A model generated the notes under the pieces. That model did no database searches and had not been told where the DNA came from. It was given only the letters and a program-made list of their open reading frames with translations. 64,000 bases of DNA from assembly GCA_949361645.1 (NCBI GenBank), contig OX442415.1, positions 4,566,148 to 4,630,147 of the forward strand. The letters are read 5' to 3'. Position numbers and translations under genes: made by a program. Positions 22,253 through 35,390 of this stretch are shown one piece after another. This DNA comes from Spongilla lacustris (taxonomy: Eukaryota > Porifera > Demospongiae > Spongillida > Spongillidae). How positions within the stretch are numbered: position 1 is the stretch's first letter; the number at the start of each line of letters is the position of its first letter.

Positions 22253-22277
22253 GGGGGGGGGGGGGGGGGGGGGGGGG
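22253..22277. repeat. Long G-run
   Basis: About 25 consecutive G after CCGGGCC; a second run lies at about 22,521-22,540. Both could form quadruplexes and are likely to be unreliable in assembly. Confidence 0.8.
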
Positions 22278-22659
22278 AAGAGACACTGTACCAATTGGTA
22301 TACATATACCGGTGTACATGAATAGAGTGTTATCAAAATGATACAAGGAAGTATCTAGCTATATCTTAACCTCGACTGTACCTTTAGACAGGGCTTGCTC
22401 CACGGTATGAGTTATACACCAGAAAAGAAATCATGCATGACTGGATAAATACATGTACATTTTTTTGTGGCACAATAGCCCCACAATATCATTTAACAGG
22501 CCCGTAGCCAGGTTGTGTGTTGGGGGGGGGGGGGGGGGGGTGCAAAGCAGGCTATAAGTCGACTCAACCAGTGGTGTAGCCAGGATAATAATTGTATGTA
22601 TGGTAGGGCCCACACTGCCAGATGCAGGGTTTGTATGAAATTGAGAGAGCCCTGGGAAA

Positions 22660-22725
22660 GGTGCACCCCTCCCGAAAGGTGCACCCCTCCCGAAAGGTGC
22701 ACCCCTCCCGAAAGGTGCACCCCGA
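22660..22725. repeat. 18-bp minisatellite
   Basis: Three to four units of GAAAGGTGCACCCCTCCC. Confidence 0.9.
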
Positions 22726-22783
22726 ATCAGGGTCTGGGGCTCTGAGGCAATTAACAGTTTGGGTACCAAGGGCATATTTATAT

Positions 22784-23710
22784 ACTATATTACAGCCCAA
22801 TGTCCATGATAGCAGACATGGATGTACAATAATAACTCCATTCTGTTCTTGAAGATGGGTAAATGAGTGAAGTAGGAGGAGGAATATGGTACATGCATAA
22901 ACTAATCATAGCAAGTAGTACAACTCTTCAAATTTCAGCAACACTACATAAACTGTTACCAGTGCATCCCACAGGTCAGTCATATGCTACGTGTGCAGAT
23001 TTTTGATGTGGGAGAAACTAACGCAAGTCATATACATGTACAGTACTTGAGTGACATGCAAACATTATTTGACACATGTAATGTACATGCACAAGGTCTA
23101 CCATGTACATAATTATATCATTATTATACACATCTGGCACAAAAAAAGAGATAAACTACAAAAACACTCTGAATTATTCGATTCCATGCATATGAAAAAA
23201 AAACTGCCAGATTGCCTGTGAGCACAGATGATGCTTAGATTCCACTAGTGTATTCCAGTAATGATTTGTTCACATTTGAAAACAAGTCAGAACCAAGCAG
23301 ACGACAACTGTAACAGGCATCTTTTTGTATGGAGCACTCTTTGGGTGCCAGATGTGTATAATAATGATATAATTATGTACATGGTAGATCTTGTGCATGT
23401 ACATTACATGTATCAAATAATGTTTGCATGTCACTCAAGTACTGTACATGTATATGACTTGTGTTAGTTTCTCCCACATCAAAAATCTGCACATGTAGCA
23501 TATGACTGGCCTGTGGGATGCACTGGTAACAGTTTATGTAGTGTTGCTGAAATTTGAAGAGTTGTACTACTTGCTATGATTAGTTTGTGCATGTACCATA
23601 TTCCTCCTACTTAACTCATTGCACCCATCTTCAAGAACAGAATGGAGTTATTGTTGTACATCCATTTACATGTATGTCCTGATATCATGGACATTGGACT
23701 GTGATATATA
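22784..23710. mobile_element. Foldback element F
   Basis: A 0.93-kb inverted repeat with arms of about 350 bp (22,784-23,140 against 23,340-23,710) and a 200-bp centre. Shared blocks include CCAATGTCCATGATA, AGTTTATGTAGTGTTGCTGA (and complement) and TTCTGTTCTTGAAGATGGGT. Arms are roughly 90% alike by eye. It abuts the left end of element C. Confidence 0.8.
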
Positions 23711-24332
23711 GTATATACAGGGTGTCTACGAAAGAACGCAACGCTTTTGAACGGGAATAACTTTTGATAGGATTAAGCAAAAAATCTCATATTTTGAAAC
23801 TGAGTTGGTCGGTTTCCTCAAATTTTTTTCCATCCTTTTAATTGATACATTATTAATCATGCTAATTAATTTTAATAAGCACAATAGATTAGCTGATTTT
23901 GAAAGTTCGTATGTGTTCACGGATCGATTGTGAAGCTTCGTTCAAAATATTGGATTTTTTTCACATTCACAACTAAAACTGCAACCCTCTACCTATTTCT
24001 CTTCGCGTACGCATGCGCACACGACCTCGTCCTAAGACTTGATTCTGTGATAAAATAACCAATCTAAATCACGTGATACAATTCGGAGGCGGATCTTTTT
24101 TTTTTTTTTTTAATGCAATGCCCCACCTCCTTCGTGGGTGTTACAAGTCAGTGCCAATTAACATGTTTACATCCGATGTAGTGCGCACCAATTAGCACTA
24201 TCGTACAGACAGGCACTAAACCGAGCGGCAGGTACCACGGGTTGATATGAATTTGACATGTAAAGAGTTAGGAAACGGAGACGCACACGTTAAACTTAAA
24301 GCGCAAGTTATTACACAGTACACGCAAAAATG

Positions 24333-25215
24333 TGCTGGTTGGTAGACTATCGATCAAATTCTTAGGTATCTGACTAATGTTTCAAGCCTGCAGCTAGGTT
24401 TTAGATAAGTTATTGTTTTTTTTTTTTCTTTAAAGAGAAGGCATCCCACATCAATTTTTTTTAACGACTTAGACAAGCCACTGCACGATGGTTTCATTTT
24501 CATTGTACTACTTTGCAAGCCTGTTAGCTGGGTATGGTTGATTTATGTGATTTCATTTCATGGCATTCAGTAATGAAATTTTTGGATGATTAGGATGACT
24601 TGTTTTTTTTTTTTTCTTGTTGCACACAAATGAGCCTATTAGCTGGTTTTCAAATCATGTCTGTGTGTGCATAAATATTGGTGGATGCTTTGCTTTAGAA
24701 TAGACTCTTGTTATGTACCTTTATAAAGACAACTTATGAGGGTGTAGTTTAATAATGTTGCAAGCTTTTGTGTATAGAAAATGATTATGGTACTTGGAAT
24801 TTGCAAAAGCATCCTTTGACATTAAGTTGCAAGTGCAATATGGACTATGATAGGGAAGAATGTTATTTCAGAGGATCATAGTGTATGTTAAAGAATGTGC
24901 TTGGAAACCTGTGAGCTTTTAGCTGTGTCTATTGTTTCTTTGAAAGTAAGGTTAAGGTAATCTCTGTTTAAAAATACACCTGCAGGTTTTAGATGTTGGG
25001 GAATGTTGCGGTTTTCGTTTAAAGAAAGGTGTGCTTTGCATCATTGTTTAAAATTCTTGCTGTTGCTTATGTGCTGGTTGGTAGACTATCGATCAACATG
25101 TTTCAAGCCTCCAACAAGGTTTTAGATAAGTTTTAAGAGAAGGCATCTCAGATCAAAAATGTTTTAACGACTTAGACAAGCCACTCGTGGTTGCATTGTC
25201 AATGTATTAATTTGC
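24333..25215. repeat. Direct repeat within the outer arm of C
   Basis: TGCTGGTTGGTAGACTATCG, then a GTTTTAGATAAGTT block and an ACGACTTAGACAAGCCACT block, occur at about 24,333 and again at about 25,071. A diverged relative of part of this segment (the GAAAGTAAGGTTA region) reappears in the centre near 34,310. Confidence 0.75.
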
Positions 25216-25959
25216 AAGCCTGTTAGCTAGTTCCCATATCATGGTGTGCTTAAGTAAGGGTAGGGTTGATTTATGTGATTTCATGGCTTCAGTAATGGAA
25301 TTTGCTTGCAACAAGTTGTGATTTTATATAGCTATTTCCTTACCATAATGTGTGCTAACTGCTGCTTATGGATATAGACCCTCTGCTTTAAGAGTTCCTT
25401 CATGCAGAGTGTGCTTAAATTTCTAATTTTGCAACCCATTAGAGGATCGATTAGAGATGAATCAAAAAATCCTTTTTTTAAAGCACCTAAGAAGAGTGCT
25501 GTTTTTTAAGATAGGTTGTGCTTAATAAAGTCATGAGTCCTATAGCTAGTTACTACAAATGTAGATCACAATCTGTGCTGTTACTTAAGCATGGATACTA
25601 GGCTTCCATGTCTAGGAGATACCTGTTGTGATTTGAAGAATTACTTTAGTATTGACTAATATTGTAAGTGGTTTTGTGATGCTTGGATTTAAGAGTGGTA
25701 TTATTTTGCCATGTTGTGAGCAATTGTGTGTTGAATTAGTGGTAGCATAAAAAGGGTAAAATGTTTGGGAATTCAGCTGTATGTCTTAAGAAAACATCAT
25801 GTTTTGTTAGCTACAGATTATAATATGCTTATGAGTACTACATGTACATGTACATGTACAGTTGCAAGCCTAGCCTTTAAAAGTTCGAATAAAAGTGTGC
25901 CTTCCTACCCCATCCTGTCTCCTCTTGGTCTTAAAATAATTTTCTGTATTTGATGCGTG

Positions 25960-28900
25960 AGTGTTGTTTATGAGTACTACCTGTTGAGGACCCAGTATAG
26001 CTAACCATCTTTTCATTGGTTAACCAAGGCTTCCTTCTTTCCTAACCCTTCCTGTCCCCTCTTGATCTTAAAATAATTCACTGTGTGAGTGTTGCTTATG
26101 AGTACTACCTGTAGAGGACCCAGTATAGCTATCCAACTTTTCATTGGTGAACCAAGGCTTCCTTCTTTCGTACTGCTTCTTGTTCCCTCTTGATCTTTTA
26201 CAATTCTCTACATGTTTGTTGTGTGAGTAGTATAGCTAACCTTCTTTTAGTTCCTTAACCTAGGCTTCCTTCTTTCCTACGGTCCCTTCCTATCCCCCTC
26301 GATCCTTCTCTTTGTATGATGCATGAGTGTTACTTATGAGTACTACCTGTTGAGGACCCAGTATAGCTAACCATCTTTTCATTGCTTAACCAAGGCTTCC
26401 TTCTTTCCTACCCCTTCCTGTCCCCTCTAGATCTTAAAATCCTACCATGCAATTCTCTGTGTTTGGTATGGGTATTGCTTATGAGTACTACATGTAAAGG
26501 GCCGACTATAGTTTTAAAACCCTCTTTTCATTGCTTAACTCAGGGGTTTTTTTTTTTCCTGCCCCTTTCTCTCCCTTCATAATGTTAAAAAAAATTCTCT
26601 GCGTTTCGTGTGCGAGTGTTGCTTATGAGTACTACCTGTTCAGGACCCAGTACAGCTATCCATCTTTTCATTGCTTAACCCAGGCTACAATCTTTAATAC
26701 CCCTTCCTGTCCCCTCTTGATCTTAAAATAATTCTCTGTGTGAGTGTTGCTTATGAGTACTACCTGTTGAGGACGCAGTATAGCTATCCAACTTTTCATT
26801 GGTGAACCAAGGCTTCCTTCTTTCGTACTGCTTCTTGTTCCCTCTTGATCTTTTACAATTCTCTACATGTTTGTTGTGTGAGTAGTATAGCTAACCTTCT
26901 TTTAGTTCCTTAACCTAGGTTTCCTTCTTTCCTACGGTCCCTTCCTATCCCCCTCGATCCTTCTCTTTGTATGATGCGTGAGTGTTGCTTATGAGTACTA
27001 CCTGTTGAGGACCCAGTATAGCTAACCATCTTTTCATTGCTTAACCAAGGCTTCCTTCTTTCCTACCCCTTCCTGTCCCCTCTAGATCTTAAAATCCTAC
27101 CATGCAATTCTCTGTGTTTGGTATGGGTATTGCTTATGAGTACTACATGTAAAGGGCCGACTATAGTTTTAAAACCCTCTTTTCATTGCTTAACTCAGGG
27201 GTTTTTTTTTCCTGCCCCTTCCTCTCCCTTCATAATGTTAAAAAAAATTCTCTGTGTTTCGTGTGCGAGTGTTGCTTATGACTACTACCTGTTCAGGACC
27301 CAGTATAGCTATCCATCTTTTCATTGCTTAACCCAGGCTACAATCTTTAATACCCCTTCCTGTCCCCTCTTGATCTTAAAATAATTCTCTGTGTGAGTGT
27401 TGCGTATGAGTACTACCTGTTGAGGACCCAGTATAGCTAACCATCTTTTCATTGCTTAACCCAGGCTACAATCTTTAATACCCCATCCTATCCCCTCTTG
27501 ATCTTAAAATAATTCTCTGTGTTACTGTTGCTTATGAGAACTACCTGTTGAGGGCTCGGTATAGCTAACCCTATTTTTATTGCTTAACCAAGGCTTCCTT
27601 CTTTCGTACTGCTTCTTGTTCCCTCTTGATCTTTTACAATTCTCTACATGTTTGTTGTGTAAGTGGTTAAGCTAACCTTCTTTTAGTTCCATAAACAAGG
27701 CTTCCTTCTTTCCTACGGTCCATTCCTATCCCCCTCAATTCTTCTCTTTGTATGATGTGTTAGTGTTGCGTATGAGTACTACCTGTTGAGGACCCACTAT
27801 AGCTAACCATAGTTTCATTGCATAACCAAGGCTTCCTTCTTTTCTACCCCTTCCTGTCCCCTCTTGATCTTAAAATAATTCTCTTTGTGAGTGTTGCTTA
27901 TGACTACTAACTGTTGAGGGCCCAGTATAGCTAACCCTCTTTTTATTACTTGAACAAGACTTCCATCTTTCCTACCTCATCCTGTCCCCTCTTGATCTTA
28001 AAATAATTCTCTTTGTGAGTGTAGCTTATGACTACTAACTGTTGAGGGCCCAGTATAGCTAACCCTCTTTTTATTACTTGAACAAGACTTCCATCTTTCC
28101 TACCCCATCCCGTCTCCTCTTGATCTTAAAATAATTTTCTGTGTTTACATGGTGTGTGAGTGTTGCTTATGAGTATCATCTGTTGAGGACCCAGTATAGC
28201 TAACCATCTTTTCATTGCTTAACCAAGGCTTCCTTTTTTCCTACCCCTTCCTGTCACCTCTAGATCTTAAAATAATTCTCTGTGTTTGCATGGTGTGTGA
28301 GTGTTGCTTATGAGTACTACCTGTTGAGGACCTACTATAGGTATCCATCTTTTCATTCGTTAACCAAGGCTTCCTTCTTTCCTACCCCTTCCTGTCCCCT
28401 CTTGATCTTAAAATAATTCTCTGTGTGAGTGTTGCTTATGAGTACTACCTGTTGAGGGCTCAGTATAGCTAACCCTATTTTTATTACTTGAACAAGACTT
28501 CCTTGATTCCTACCCCATCCTATTTCCTCTTGATCTTAAAATAATTCTCTGTGTTTTCATTGTTTGTGAGTGTTAGCTTATGATTACTACCTGTTGAGGA
28601 CCCACTATAGCTATCCATCTTTTCATTGGTTAACCAAGGCTTCCTTCTTTCCTACCCCTTCCTGTCCCCTCTTGATCTTAAAATAATTCTCTGTGTTTGC
28701 CTGGTGTGTGAGTGTTACTTATGAGTACTACCTGTTGAGGAGCCAGCATAACTTACAATCTTTTCATTGCTTAACAAAGACTTCCATCTTTCCTACACTT
28801 AGCTTCCTGTCCCCTCTTGATCTTAAAATAATTCTCTGTGTTTCGTGTGTGAGTGTTGCTTATGAGTACTACCTGTTGAGTGCCCAGTATAGCTAACCAT

Positions 28901-31900
28901 CTTTTCATTGGTTAACCAAGGCTTCCTTCTTTCCTACCCCTTCCTGTCCCCTCTTGATCTTTAAATAATTCTCTGTGTTTGCCTGGTGTGTGAGTGTTAC
29001 TTATGAGTACTACCTGTTGAGGACCCAGCATAACTTACCATCTTTTCATTGCTTAACAAAGACTTTCTTCTTTCCTACACCTAGCTTCCTGTCCCATCTT
29101 GATCTTAAAATAATTCTCAGTTTTTACATGGTGTGTGAGTGTTGCTTATGAGTACTACCTGTTGAGGACCCAGTATAGCTAACCATAGTTTCATTGCTTA
29201 ACCAATACTTCCTTCTTTCCTACCCCTTCCTGTCCCCTCTTGATCTTAAAATAATTCTCTTTGTGAGTGTTGCTTATGACTACTGACTGTTGAGGGCCCA
29301 GTATAGCTAACCCTCTTTTTATTAGTTGAACAAGACTTCCATCTTTCCTACCCCATCCTGCCTCCTCTTGATCTCAAAATAATTCTCTGTGTTTACATGG
29401 TGTGTGAGTGTTGCTTATGAGTATCACCTGTTGTGGACCTACTATAGGTATCCATCTTTCCATTCGTTATCCAAGGCTTCCTTCTTTCCTACCCCTTCCT
29501 GTCCCCTCTTGATCTTAAAATAATTATCTGTGTGAGTGTTGCTTATGAGTACTACCTGTTGAGGGCCCAGTATAGCTAACCCTATTTTTATTACTTGAAC
29601 AAGACTTCCTTGATTCCTACCCCATCCTATTTCCTCTTGATCTTAAAATAATTCTCTGTGTTTGCCTGGTGTGTGAGTGTTGCTTATGAGTATAACCTGT
29701 TCAGGACCCAGTATAGCTATCCATCTTTTCATTGCTTAACAAACACTTCCTTCCTTCCTACACCTAGCTTCCTGTCCCCTCTTGATCTTAAAATAATTCT
29801 CTGTGTTTACATGGTGTTTGAGTGTTGCTTATGAGTACTACCTGTTGAGGACCCAGTATAGCTAACCATCTTTTCTTTGCTTAACCAAAACTTCCTTCTT
29901 TCTTACCCCTTCCTGTTCCCTCTTGATCTTTAAATAATTCTCTGTGTTTGCATGGTGTGTGAGTGTTGCTTATGAGTACTACCTGTTGAGGACCCACTAT
30001 AGCTATCCATCTTTTCATTGGTTAACCAAGGCTTCCTTTTTTCCTACCCCTTCCTGTCCCCTCTAGATCGTAAAATAATTCTCTGTGCTTGCATGGTGTG
30101 TGAGTGTTGCTTATGAGTACTACCTGTTGAGGGCCCACTATAGCTATCCATCTTTTCATTGGTTAACCAAGACTTCCTTCTTTCCTACCCCTTCCTGTCC
30201 CCTCTTGATCTTTAAATAATTCTCTGTGTTTGCCTGGTTTGTGAGTGTCACTTATGAGTATTACCTGTTGAGGACCCAGTATAGCTATCCATCTTTTCAT
30301 TGCTTAACAAAGACTTCCTTTATTCCTACACTTAGCTTCCTGTCCCCTCTTGATCTTTAAACAATCTCTGTGTTTGCCTGGTGTGTGAGTGTTACTTATG
30401 AGTACTACCTGTTGAGGACCCACTATAGCTATCCATCTTTTCATTGGTTAACCAAGGCTTCCTTTTTTCCTACCCCTTCCTGTCCCCTCTAGATCTTTAA
30501 ATAATTCTCTGTGTTTGCATGGTGTGTGAGTGTTGCTTATGAGTACTACCTGTTGAGGACCCACTATAGCTATCCATCTTTTCATTGCTTAACCAAGGCT
30601 TCCTTCTTTCCTACCCCTTCCTGTCCCCTCTTGATCTTTAAATAATTCTCTGTGTTTGCCTGGTGTGTGAGTGTTACTTATGAGTACTACCTGTTGAGGA
30701 CCCAGTATAGCTATCCATCTTTTCATTGCTTAACAAAGACTTCCTTCTTTCCTACACTTAGCTTCCTGTCCCCACTTGATCTTTAAACAATTCTCTGTGT
30801 TTGCCTGGTATGTAAGTGTTACTTATGAGTACTACCTGTTGAGGACCCAATATAGCTAACCATCTTTTCATTGCTTAACCAAGGCGTCCTTTTTTCCTAC
30901 CCCTTCCTGTCCCCTCTTGATCTTTAAACAATTCTCTGTGTTTGCCTGGTGTGTGAGTGTTACTTATGAGTACTACCTGTTGAGGATCCAATATAGCTAA
31001 CCATCTTTTCATTGCTTAACCAAGGCGTCCTTCTTTCCTACCCCTTCCTGTCCCCTCTTGATCATAAAATCATTCTTTGTGTGAGTGTTGCTTATGAGTA
31101 TTACCTGTTGAGGGCCCAGTATAGCTAACCCTATTTTTATTACTTGAACAAGACTTCCTTCTTTCCTACCCCATCCTGTCTCCTCTTGATCTTAAAATAA
31201 TTTTCTGTGTTTGCATGGTGTGTGAGTGTTGCTTATGAGTGCTACCTGCTGAGGACCCAGTATAGCTATGCATCTTTTCATTGGTTAGCCAAGGCTTCCT
31301 TATTTACTACCCCTTCCTGTTCCCTGTTGATCTTAAAATAATTCTCTGTGTTTGCCTGGTATGTGAGTGTTGCTTATGAGTACTACCTGTTCAGGACCCA
31401 GTATAGCTATCCATCTTTCCTTCTTTTCTACACCTAGCTTCCTGTCCCATCTTGATTTTTAAATAATTATCTGTGTTTGCATGGTGTGTGAGTGCTACTT
31501 ATGAGTACTACCTGTTGAGGACCCAGTATAGCTAACCATCTTTTCATTGCTTAACCAAGGCTTCCTTCTTTCCTACCCCTTCCTGTCCCCTCTTAATTCT
31601 CTTTGTGAGTGTTGCTTATGACTACTAACTGTTGAGGGCCCAGTATAGCTAACCCTATTTTTATTACTTGAACAAGACTTCCATCTTTCCTACCCCATCC
31701 TGTCTCCTCTTGATCTTTAAATAATTCTCTGTGTTTGCCTGGTGTGTGAGTGTTACTTATGAGTACTACCTGTTGAGGACCCAGTATAGCTATCCATCTT
31801 TTCAATGCTTAACAAAGACTTCCTTCTTTCCTACACTTAGCTTCCTGTCCCCACTTGATCTTTAAACAATTCTCTGTGTTTGCCTGGTATGTAAGTGTTA

Positions 31901-34050
31901 CTTATGAGTACTACCTGTTGAGGACCCAATATAGCTAACCATCTTTTCATTGCTTAACCAAGGCGTCCTTTTTTCCTACCCCTTCCTGTCCCCTCTTGAT
32001 CTTTAAACAATTCTCTGTGTTTGCCTGGTGTGTGAGTGTTACTTATGAGTACTACCTGTTGAGGATCCAATATAGCTAACCATCTTTTCATTGCTTAACC
32101 AAGGCGTCCTTCTTTCCTACCCCTTCCTGTCCCCTCTTGATCATAAAATCATTCTTTGTGTGAGTGTTGCTTATGAGTATTACCTGTTGAGGGCCCAGTA
32201 TAGCTAACCCTATTTTTATTACTTGAACAAGACTTCCTTCTTTCCTACCCCATCCTGTCTCCTCTTGATCTTAAAATAATTTTCTGTGTTTGCATGGTGT
32301 GTGAGTGTTGCTTATGAGTGCTACCTGCTGAGGACCCAGTATAGCTATGCATCTTTTCATTGGTTAGCCAAGGCTTCCTTATTTACTACCCCTTCCTTTT
32401 CCCTGTTGATCTTAAAATAATTCTCTGTGTTTGCCTGGTATGTGAGTGTTGCTTATGAGTACTACCTGTTCAGGACCCAGTATAGCTATCCATTTTTCCT
32501 TCTTTTCTACACCTAGCTTCCTGTCCCATCTTGATTTTTAAATAATTATCTGTGTTTGCATGGTGTGTGAGTGCTACTTATGAGTACTACCTGTTGAGGA
32601 CCCAGTATAGCTAACCATCTTTTCATTGCTTAACCAAGGCTTCCTTCTTTCCTACCCCTTCCTGTCCCCTCTTAATTCTCTTTGTGAGTGTTGCTTATGA
32701 CTACTAACTGTTGAGGGCCCAGTATAGCTAACCCTATTTTTATTACTTGAACAAGACTTCCATCTTTCCTACCCCATCCTGTCTCCTCTTGATCTTAAAA
32801 TAATTCTCTGTGTTTGCATGGTGTGTGAGTGTTGCTTATGAGTACTACCTGTTGAGGACCCAGTATAACTTACCATCTTTTCATTGGTTAACCGAGGTTT
32901 CCTTCTTTCCTACCCCTTAATTCCTGTCCCATCTTGATTTTTCTTTGTGTTTGCATGGTGTGTTAGTGTTGATTATGAGTACTACCTGTTAAGGACCCAG
33001 TATAGTTAACCATATTTTCATTGCTTAACCAAGGCTTCCTTCTTTCGTACTGCTTCTTGTTCCCTCTTGATCTTTTACAATTCTCTAGATGATTGTTGTA
33101 TGAGTGTTATAGCTAACCTTCTTTTAGTTCCTTAACCTAAGCTTCCTTATTTCCTACAATCCCTTCCTATCTCCCTCGATCCTTCTCTTTGTATGATGCG
33201 TGAGTGTTGTTTATGAGTACTACCTGTTGAGGACCCAGTATAACTAACCATCTTTTCATTGGTTAACCAAGGCTTCCTTCTTTCCTAACCCTTCCTGTCC
33301 CATCTTGATCTTAAAATTATTCTCTGTGTTTGCATGGTGTGTGAGTGTTGCTTATGAGTACTACCTGTTGAGGACCCAGTATAACTAACCATCTTTTCAT
33401 TGGTTAACCAAGGCTTCCTACTTTCCCACCCCTACCTCTCCCCTCTAGATCTTAAAATCCTACCATGCAATTCTCTGTGTTTGGTATCGGTGTTGCTTAT
33501 GAGTACTACATGTAGAGGGCTGAATATAGTTTAAAAACCCTCTTTTCATTGCTTAACCCAGGGTTTTTTTTTCCTACCCCTACCCGACCCTTTGTAATTT
33601 AAAATAATTCTCTGTGTTTCGTGTGCGAGTGTTGCTTATGAGTACTACCTGTTGAGGACCCAATATAGCTAACCATCTTTTCATAGGTTAACCAAAGCTT
33701 CCTTCTTTCGTACTGCTTCTTGTTCACTCTTGATCTTTTACAATTCCCTACATGTTTGTTGTGTGAGTGGTATAGCTAACCTTCTTTTAGTTCCTTAAAC
33801 TAGGCTTCCTACTTTCCTACAGTCCCTTCCTATCCCCCTCGATCCTTCTCTTTGTATGGTGTGTGAGTGTTGCTTATGAGTACTACCTGTTGAGGGCCCA
33901 GTATAACTAACCATCTTTTTATTGCTTAACCAAGGCTTCCTTCTTTCGTTCCCCTTCCTGTCTGATCTTGATCTTAAAATAATTCTCTGTGTGAGTGTTG
34001 CATATGAGTACTAAGTCTTGAGGGCCTGGTATAGCTAACCCTCTTTTCAT
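25960..34050. repeat. Left tandem array of C
   Basis: Roughly 60 copies of a 125-145-bp unit containing GAGTGTTGCTTATGAGTAC, ACCTGTTGAGGACCCAGTAT, AAGGCTTCCTTCTTTCCTAC and TTGATCTTAAAATAATTCTC. Unit length varies through optional pieces such as TTTGCATGGTGT. Higher-order duplications occur: about 1,079 bp (30,761 and 31,840) and about 657 bp (26,395 and 27,052). Confidence 0.92.
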
Positions 34051-34059
34051 CAGTATCCA

Positions 34060-35390
34060 AAAAGAAGCAAAATTATTGTGCATGCTTTTGAGGTGTGTAA
34101 ACCTGTGTTAAGTGATGGTGTGTTTTATTTTAAAGAGCTTGTTATTACTGATAAAAGTAAAATCTCTGCATAAAATACACCTGTAGATTTGGATATAATT
34201 GCAATTTTAAATACGGCATCTAGTAATGTAATCCACAAAGATTTGTACATACGTGTATTGTTGTAATGTAGCATTCAAAACATTGTGAGCAAAGAGCTGT
34301 GTCACTTTGTGTCTTTAAAAGTAAGGTTAGATAATTACAACTGTTAATTGTTTTTAAAAGAGGTGTTATTTTCATTATGATATCAGTATCATTCATGCAT
34401 CTAGTTAAAATTTTGTTGTTGCTTGTGTATGGGTAGGCTCTCGTCTTTATACAGACACCTGTTGTGTACTTTCATTTTAAAGCATGAACTAATATTGCAA
34501 GCCTCCAGCTAATGTAGATTTCTAATGCATCATGTTGTGAGACTTGGCCTTGAATCAGTTTTCAGGTCATAATGAGTGTGCTAAAGTATGGGTACATGTA
34601 GATGGGCTCACTACTTCATTACACTCCTTTTGTTATGTATTATTGTGCATGCTTTCAAAATGTACGAACTAAATGTACATGTTTAGAAGCTCACAACTTA
34701 CATTTTCTATGAAGTACACCCTCACATCAATGCAGTTTTTGTAAGTACCTTCAACAGAATGAACAATTACATGTATATCCGTTACATTATGCTATGAGTT
34801 GAAAATTAAAGCACACCTGACACTATTTAAGCAGAGAGTCTCCATCCATACAAGCACTATGACCTGGGACATCATCATGCAAGCACACAACTCTTAAAAA
34901 CATCAATCATCCCCGTACATTGTGTATATGTATTGGAATTTTCATATGACTAGCTGTAAGTTACACATAACCAAGACACTAAATTCAGTGAGTTCAAATG
35001 TATGAATGGATACCCATCTTCACCTATGCTGGGCAAAACACAAGACAGATGGTGTAAACTCATATCAGTAACATCTCTCACTAGAAGGAACAATGCAAAT
35101 CAAATTCATATAAAACTAGTCTTTTATGAATCCAATTAGGCACCTTCATGTTTGTAAAAAGCCTCTAACAGGCCAAGCACTACTATGCCAAGCAAGAGGA
35201 CCCTTGATTCTGCAAAATCCATAAAGTAGCTCACTAAAAGACATAACAGACATAACAGAATTGTAATGACTTTTAAATACTACATGTACGTTCATATCTC
35301 AATTGCAACATAATGCAAATTCATTAAAGCACACCCTGACTTAACAACAAATCAGAGCACACAAACTAAAAGAAAGTTAGCTATACAACT
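34060..35390. other. Centre of foldback C
   Basis: The only part of C outside the arrays and outer arms. Its left half resembles a diverged copy of outer-arm sequence (24,880-25,100). No gene is recognised. Confidence 0.5.

Noticed and set aside
26382..28896. Short frames such as LLSYPFLSPLDLKI repeated through the array
   Set aside because: By-products of the repeat unit of foldback C, without introns, starts or conservation beyond the repeat.
25960..34050. CRISPR-like or satellite-gene interpretation of the regular repeats
   Set aside because: Units of 125-145 bp are continuous, without unique spacers, and the locus is eukaryotic.
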